7,682 bases of DNA, taken from positions 1 to 7,682 of the forward strand of contig JALFYG010000178.1 in NCBI GenBank assembly GCA_022784805.1. The letters run 5' to 3'. The DNA is from Spirochaetales bacterium (GTDB lineage Bacteria; Spirochaetota; Spirochaetia; Sphaerochaetales; Sphaerochaetaceae). The translations under genes and the position numbers were made by a program. The notes below the pieces were generated by a model. The model was not told the DNA's origin and did no database searches. It saw only the letters and a list, made by a program, of their open reading frames with translations. Of this stretch, positions 6,295-7,682 are shown piece by piece. Every line of letters starts with the position of its first letter. Position 1 is the first letter of the stretch.

Positions 6295-6359
6295 TTTAAA
6301 CTATAAATTCGATATAAAATATTTCTTTTTATTTATTTATTTCTCCAAAAAGACTAAAA

Positions 6360-6399
6360 ATAAACTTAATTCAAATTAACTTAGTTTAATTAAGTTTAT
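6360..6399. repeat. Perfect 12-base inverted repeat, AT-rich
   Basis: ATAAACTTAATT (6360-6371) and AATTAAGTTTAT (6388-6399) are exact reverse complements around a 16-base centre. A second nested pair, AATTAA (6374-6379) and TTAATT (6386-6391), offers an alternative fold. On the minus strand a T-rich run (TTTTAGTCTTTTT) follows, so it could be a second terminator behind the iron-uptake genes. It could equally be an operator, since it sits about 65 bases upstream of the -35 box of the ATPase promoter. The repeat is certain; the role is not. Confidence 0.5.
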
Positions 6400-6495
6400 C
6401 TTTTTCAGTTGTCTATTTCTTTTTGATGCAATTATCAATGATCTAGCTGTCTCCAAGTTATCCTCATAAGTGTACTTTTCTGTTAATACAGAGTA
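6376..6495 (-). pseudogene. Short startless open frame, possible gene remnant
   Basis: On the minus strand 39 codons stay open between a TGA (6498-6496) and a TAA (6378-6376). The most protein-like part reads YEDNLETARSLIIASKRNRQ and is predicted to be an amphipathic basic helix. There is no ATG or GTG and no Shine-Dalgarno; the only usual start codons are internal TTGs. It may be the 3' remnant of a decayed gene, or chance in AT-rich DNA. I do not recognise a family. It lies between the terminator of the iron-uptake genes and the ATPase promoter, which would suit a scar left by an insertion or deletion. Confidence 0.15.
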
Positions 6496-6535
6496 TCAAA
6501 ACTCCCAACTTTATCTTTTGTACTGTTAAACAAAT

Positions 6536-6571
6536 AAGCTGCCATAAACTTTCTTTATTTATGACAGCCTT
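6536..6571 (-). terminator. Terminator of the feoB cluster
   Basis: Read on the minus strand, AAGGCTGTCATAAA (6571-6558) pairs with TTTATGGCAGCTT (6548-6536) around a 9-base loop. The stem is about 13 base pairs, counting two G-U wobbles that exist only in the minus-strand RNA. A U-rich tail (ATTTGTTTAAC) follows. It begins four bases after the stop codon of the Cys-rich protein gene. The strand-specific wobbles and the location support a factor-independent terminator for the iron-uptake transcript. Confidence 0.75.
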
Positions 6572-6575
6572 ATCT

Positions 6576-6719
6576 CTATTTCTTCTTATTACAGATGGAA
6601 CAGGAATCACAAGAGGAGCAGGAGCAACCTCCTTTCTTCCTCTTCTTCACTATTCTTATTGTGATCACTATAAACAACAGTAGGATCACCAATAGAAGTA
6701 TGATACTTACCCAATTCAT
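6576..6719 (-). CDS. FeoB-associated Cys-rich membrane protein
   Basis: This 47-residue protein has one strongly hydrophobic segment (WVSIILLLVILLLFIVITI, 3-21), a basic stop-transfer stretch (KKRKKG) and then a short cytoplasmic tail with five cysteines (C32, C34, C37, C40, C43). This is the pattern of the small proteins found next to feoB in many anaerobes. Its ATG (6719-6717) overlaps the feoB TGA (6718-6716), and a GGGGA Shine-Dalgarno lies seven bases before it inside feoB. The frame is open further upstream within feoB, but that part is not family-like. The tail may bind iron or help assemble or regulate FeoB, as proposed for this family and for FeoC; its exact role is not established. 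Confidence 0.85.
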   Translation of the reverse strand: MNWVSIILLLVILLLFIVITIRIVKKRKKGGCSCSSCDSCSICNKKK

Positions 6720-7682
6720 ATTATCATCCCCAAAACCAGTGAGAAGATCAGTGAGATAACCCAAGCAAGGACACACTGGAATATTACGACGAAGAAGGAC
6801 CACTTACCTCCCAGCTCTCTTCTTATGGAAGCTACTGCTGCTACACATGGAGTATATAAGAGACAGAACACAAGAAGAGAATAAGCACTAGAAGGCGAAA
6901 TGATGGATGAAAGGATAGCAGTAGTTCCACAAAGAACACTCAGTGTAGACACTACACTCTCTTTAGCCATAAATCCAGCAACAAGTGCTGTCACAACTCT
7001 CCAGTCTCCGAAGCCTTGGAGTGTGAAGATAGGAGCCAAGATGCCAGAGAGGGAAGCAAGGATACTTCTTGAGTTATCAGTAGCGGCAACGAAGTTAAGC
7101 CTCAGATCAAAGGACTGCAAGAGCCAGATGACGATGGAGGCCACGAATATTACTGTAAAGGCTCTCTCCAAGAAGTCTTTTGCCTTATCCCAAAGGAGCA
7201 TCAATACATTCTTTGCACCTGGCATTCTATAGCTTGGTAGTTCCATTACAAATGGAACAGCTTCACCTTTGAAGACTGTATTCTTTCCTATCACTGCAAC
7301 CAGCAATCCTATGATTATTCCCAGTGCGTACAGTGACACTATAACTAAGCCCGAATTCTCAGGGAAGAAAATGGAGGCAAAGAATACATAGATAGGAAGC
7401 TTTGCGGTACAGCTCATGAAAGGAGTGAGAAGTACAGTAAGCTTACGGTCCCTGGCTGATGGCAGTGTTCGTGATGCCATTACTCCTGGAACTGTACAAC
7501 CAAAGCCAATGAGCATCGGTACGATACTTCTTCCACTGAGACCTATCTTTCTCAGTGCCTTATCTGTTACAAAGGCAACTCTCGCCATATATCCAGTGTC
7601 TTCCCAAAGGGAAAGGAAAAAGAACAAGACAACAATGATAGGTAAGAACGATAGGACACTTCCCACTCCCGTGAAGATACCG
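6716..7682 (-). CDS. feoB: Ferrous iron transport protein B, C-terminal half (5' end outside window)
   Basis: About 321 residues of FeoB, the main bacterial ferrous-iron importer, are present and the frame runs off the right edge, so the N-terminal GTP-binding domain lies beyond it. The visible part is the membrane domain with two Gate (nucleoside-recognition) regions. The first contains EDTGYMARVAF, GLSGRSIVPMLIGFGCTVPG and the conserved MSCTAKLPIY. Next come ELPSYRMP and a long amphipathic linker, and the second Gate region has GFMAKESVVSTLSVL and LLYTPCVAAVASIRRELG. Conserved Gate cysteines are present. The protein ends MII, with its TGA overlapping the start of the Cys-rich partner gene. 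A GTG at 7666 is internal and not the real start, because FeoB-like sequence (GIFTGVGS) continues upstream of it. Regulation by an iron sensor cannot be judged, since the promoter is not in the window. Confidence 0.95.
   Translation of the reverse strand, partial: GIFTGVGSVLSFLPIIVVLFFFLSLWEDTGYMARVAFVTDKALRKIGLSGRSIVPMLIGFGCTVPGVMASRTLPSARDRKLTVLLTPFMSCTAKLPIYVFFASIFFPENSGLVIVSLYALGIIIGLLVAVIGKNTVFKGEAVPFVMELPSYRMPGAKNVLMLLWDKAKDFLERAFTVIFVASIVIWLLQSFDLRLNFVAATDNSRSILASLSGILAPIFTLQGFGDWRVVTALVAGFMAKESVVSTLSVLCGTTAILSSIISPSSAYSLLVFCLLYTPCVAAVASIRRELGGKWSFFVVIFQCVLAWVISLIFSLVLGMII

Larger units (their letters stand above)
6232..6575. other. AT-rich intergenic region between feoB cluster and AAA ATPase
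   Basis: This 344-base stretch holds no convincing intact gene. Going leftward from the iron-uptake genes it contains a strong terminator hairpin, a short startless open frame, a 12-base inverted repeat with a T-tract and the ATPase promoter, all described separately. Its base composition is much more AT-rich than the flanking feoB DNA and continues into the ATPase gene, marking a compositional boundary near 6535. Confidence 0.5.

Noticed and set aside
6720..6803. Longer start for the Cys-rich protein inside feoB
   Set aside because: The added residues come from feoB DNA in another frame; the ATG at 6719 has a good Shine-Dalgarno and gives the normal family size.
1..7682. tRNA, rRNA, CRISPR array, transposase or phage integrase
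   Set aside because: No regularly spaced repeats, cloverleaf-like segments or integrase/transposase motifs were noticed on reading both strands, though short RNAs could be missed by eye.

Overview
This window looks like chromosomal DNA from an anaerobic, probably host-associated bacterium with moderate to low GC. The evidence is an iron-sulfur L-cysteine desulfidase homologue, a FeoB ferrous-iron transporter with its small Cys-rich membrane partner, heavy AGA/AGG codon use, and Shine-Dalgarno and sigma-70-type promoter motifs. These genes fit an anaerobic Firmicute or a gut spirochaete. I cannot fix the phylum from the sequence alone.

Layout. (1) Positions 1-38 (-): the first codons of a gene that runs off the left edge. 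(2) Positions 154-2611 (-): a three-gene cluster, read right to left. It holds a small P-loop NTPase, a protein with a PD-(D/E)XK nuclease-like motif joined to it by an ATGA overlap, and a cysteine desulfidase-family protein (CyuA/YhaM, UPF0597) that ends in a hairpin terminator. (3) Positions 2753-4637 (+), divergent from (2): a MATE efflux transporter overlapped by a very small protein-kinase-like protein. (4) Positions 4801-6231 (-), convergent with (3): a stand-alone SMC/ABC-type AAA ATPase with its own promoter, in visibly more AT-rich DNA. (5) Positions 6232-6575: an AT-rich intergenic stretch with that promoter, a long inverted repeat, a short unexplained open frame and a terminator. 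(6) Positions 6576-7682 (-): the C-terminal half of FeoB (its 5' end lies outside the window) and the Cys-rich FeoB-associated protein, again joined by an ATGA overlap.

How the genes may work together. FeoB and its Cys-rich partner form a familiar ferrous-iron uptake unit. The desulfidase homologue would break cysteine down to pyruvate, ammonia and sulfide using an iron-sulfur cluster. The rest is accessory. The coupled NTPase and nuclease-like protein, the OLD/AAA15-like ATPase and the MATE-kinase pair all resemble defence or stress cargo set between housekeeping genes. The NTPase/PD-(D/E)XK pair is the best candidate for a little-described two-component system. Its function is inferred only from motifs and gene arrangement.
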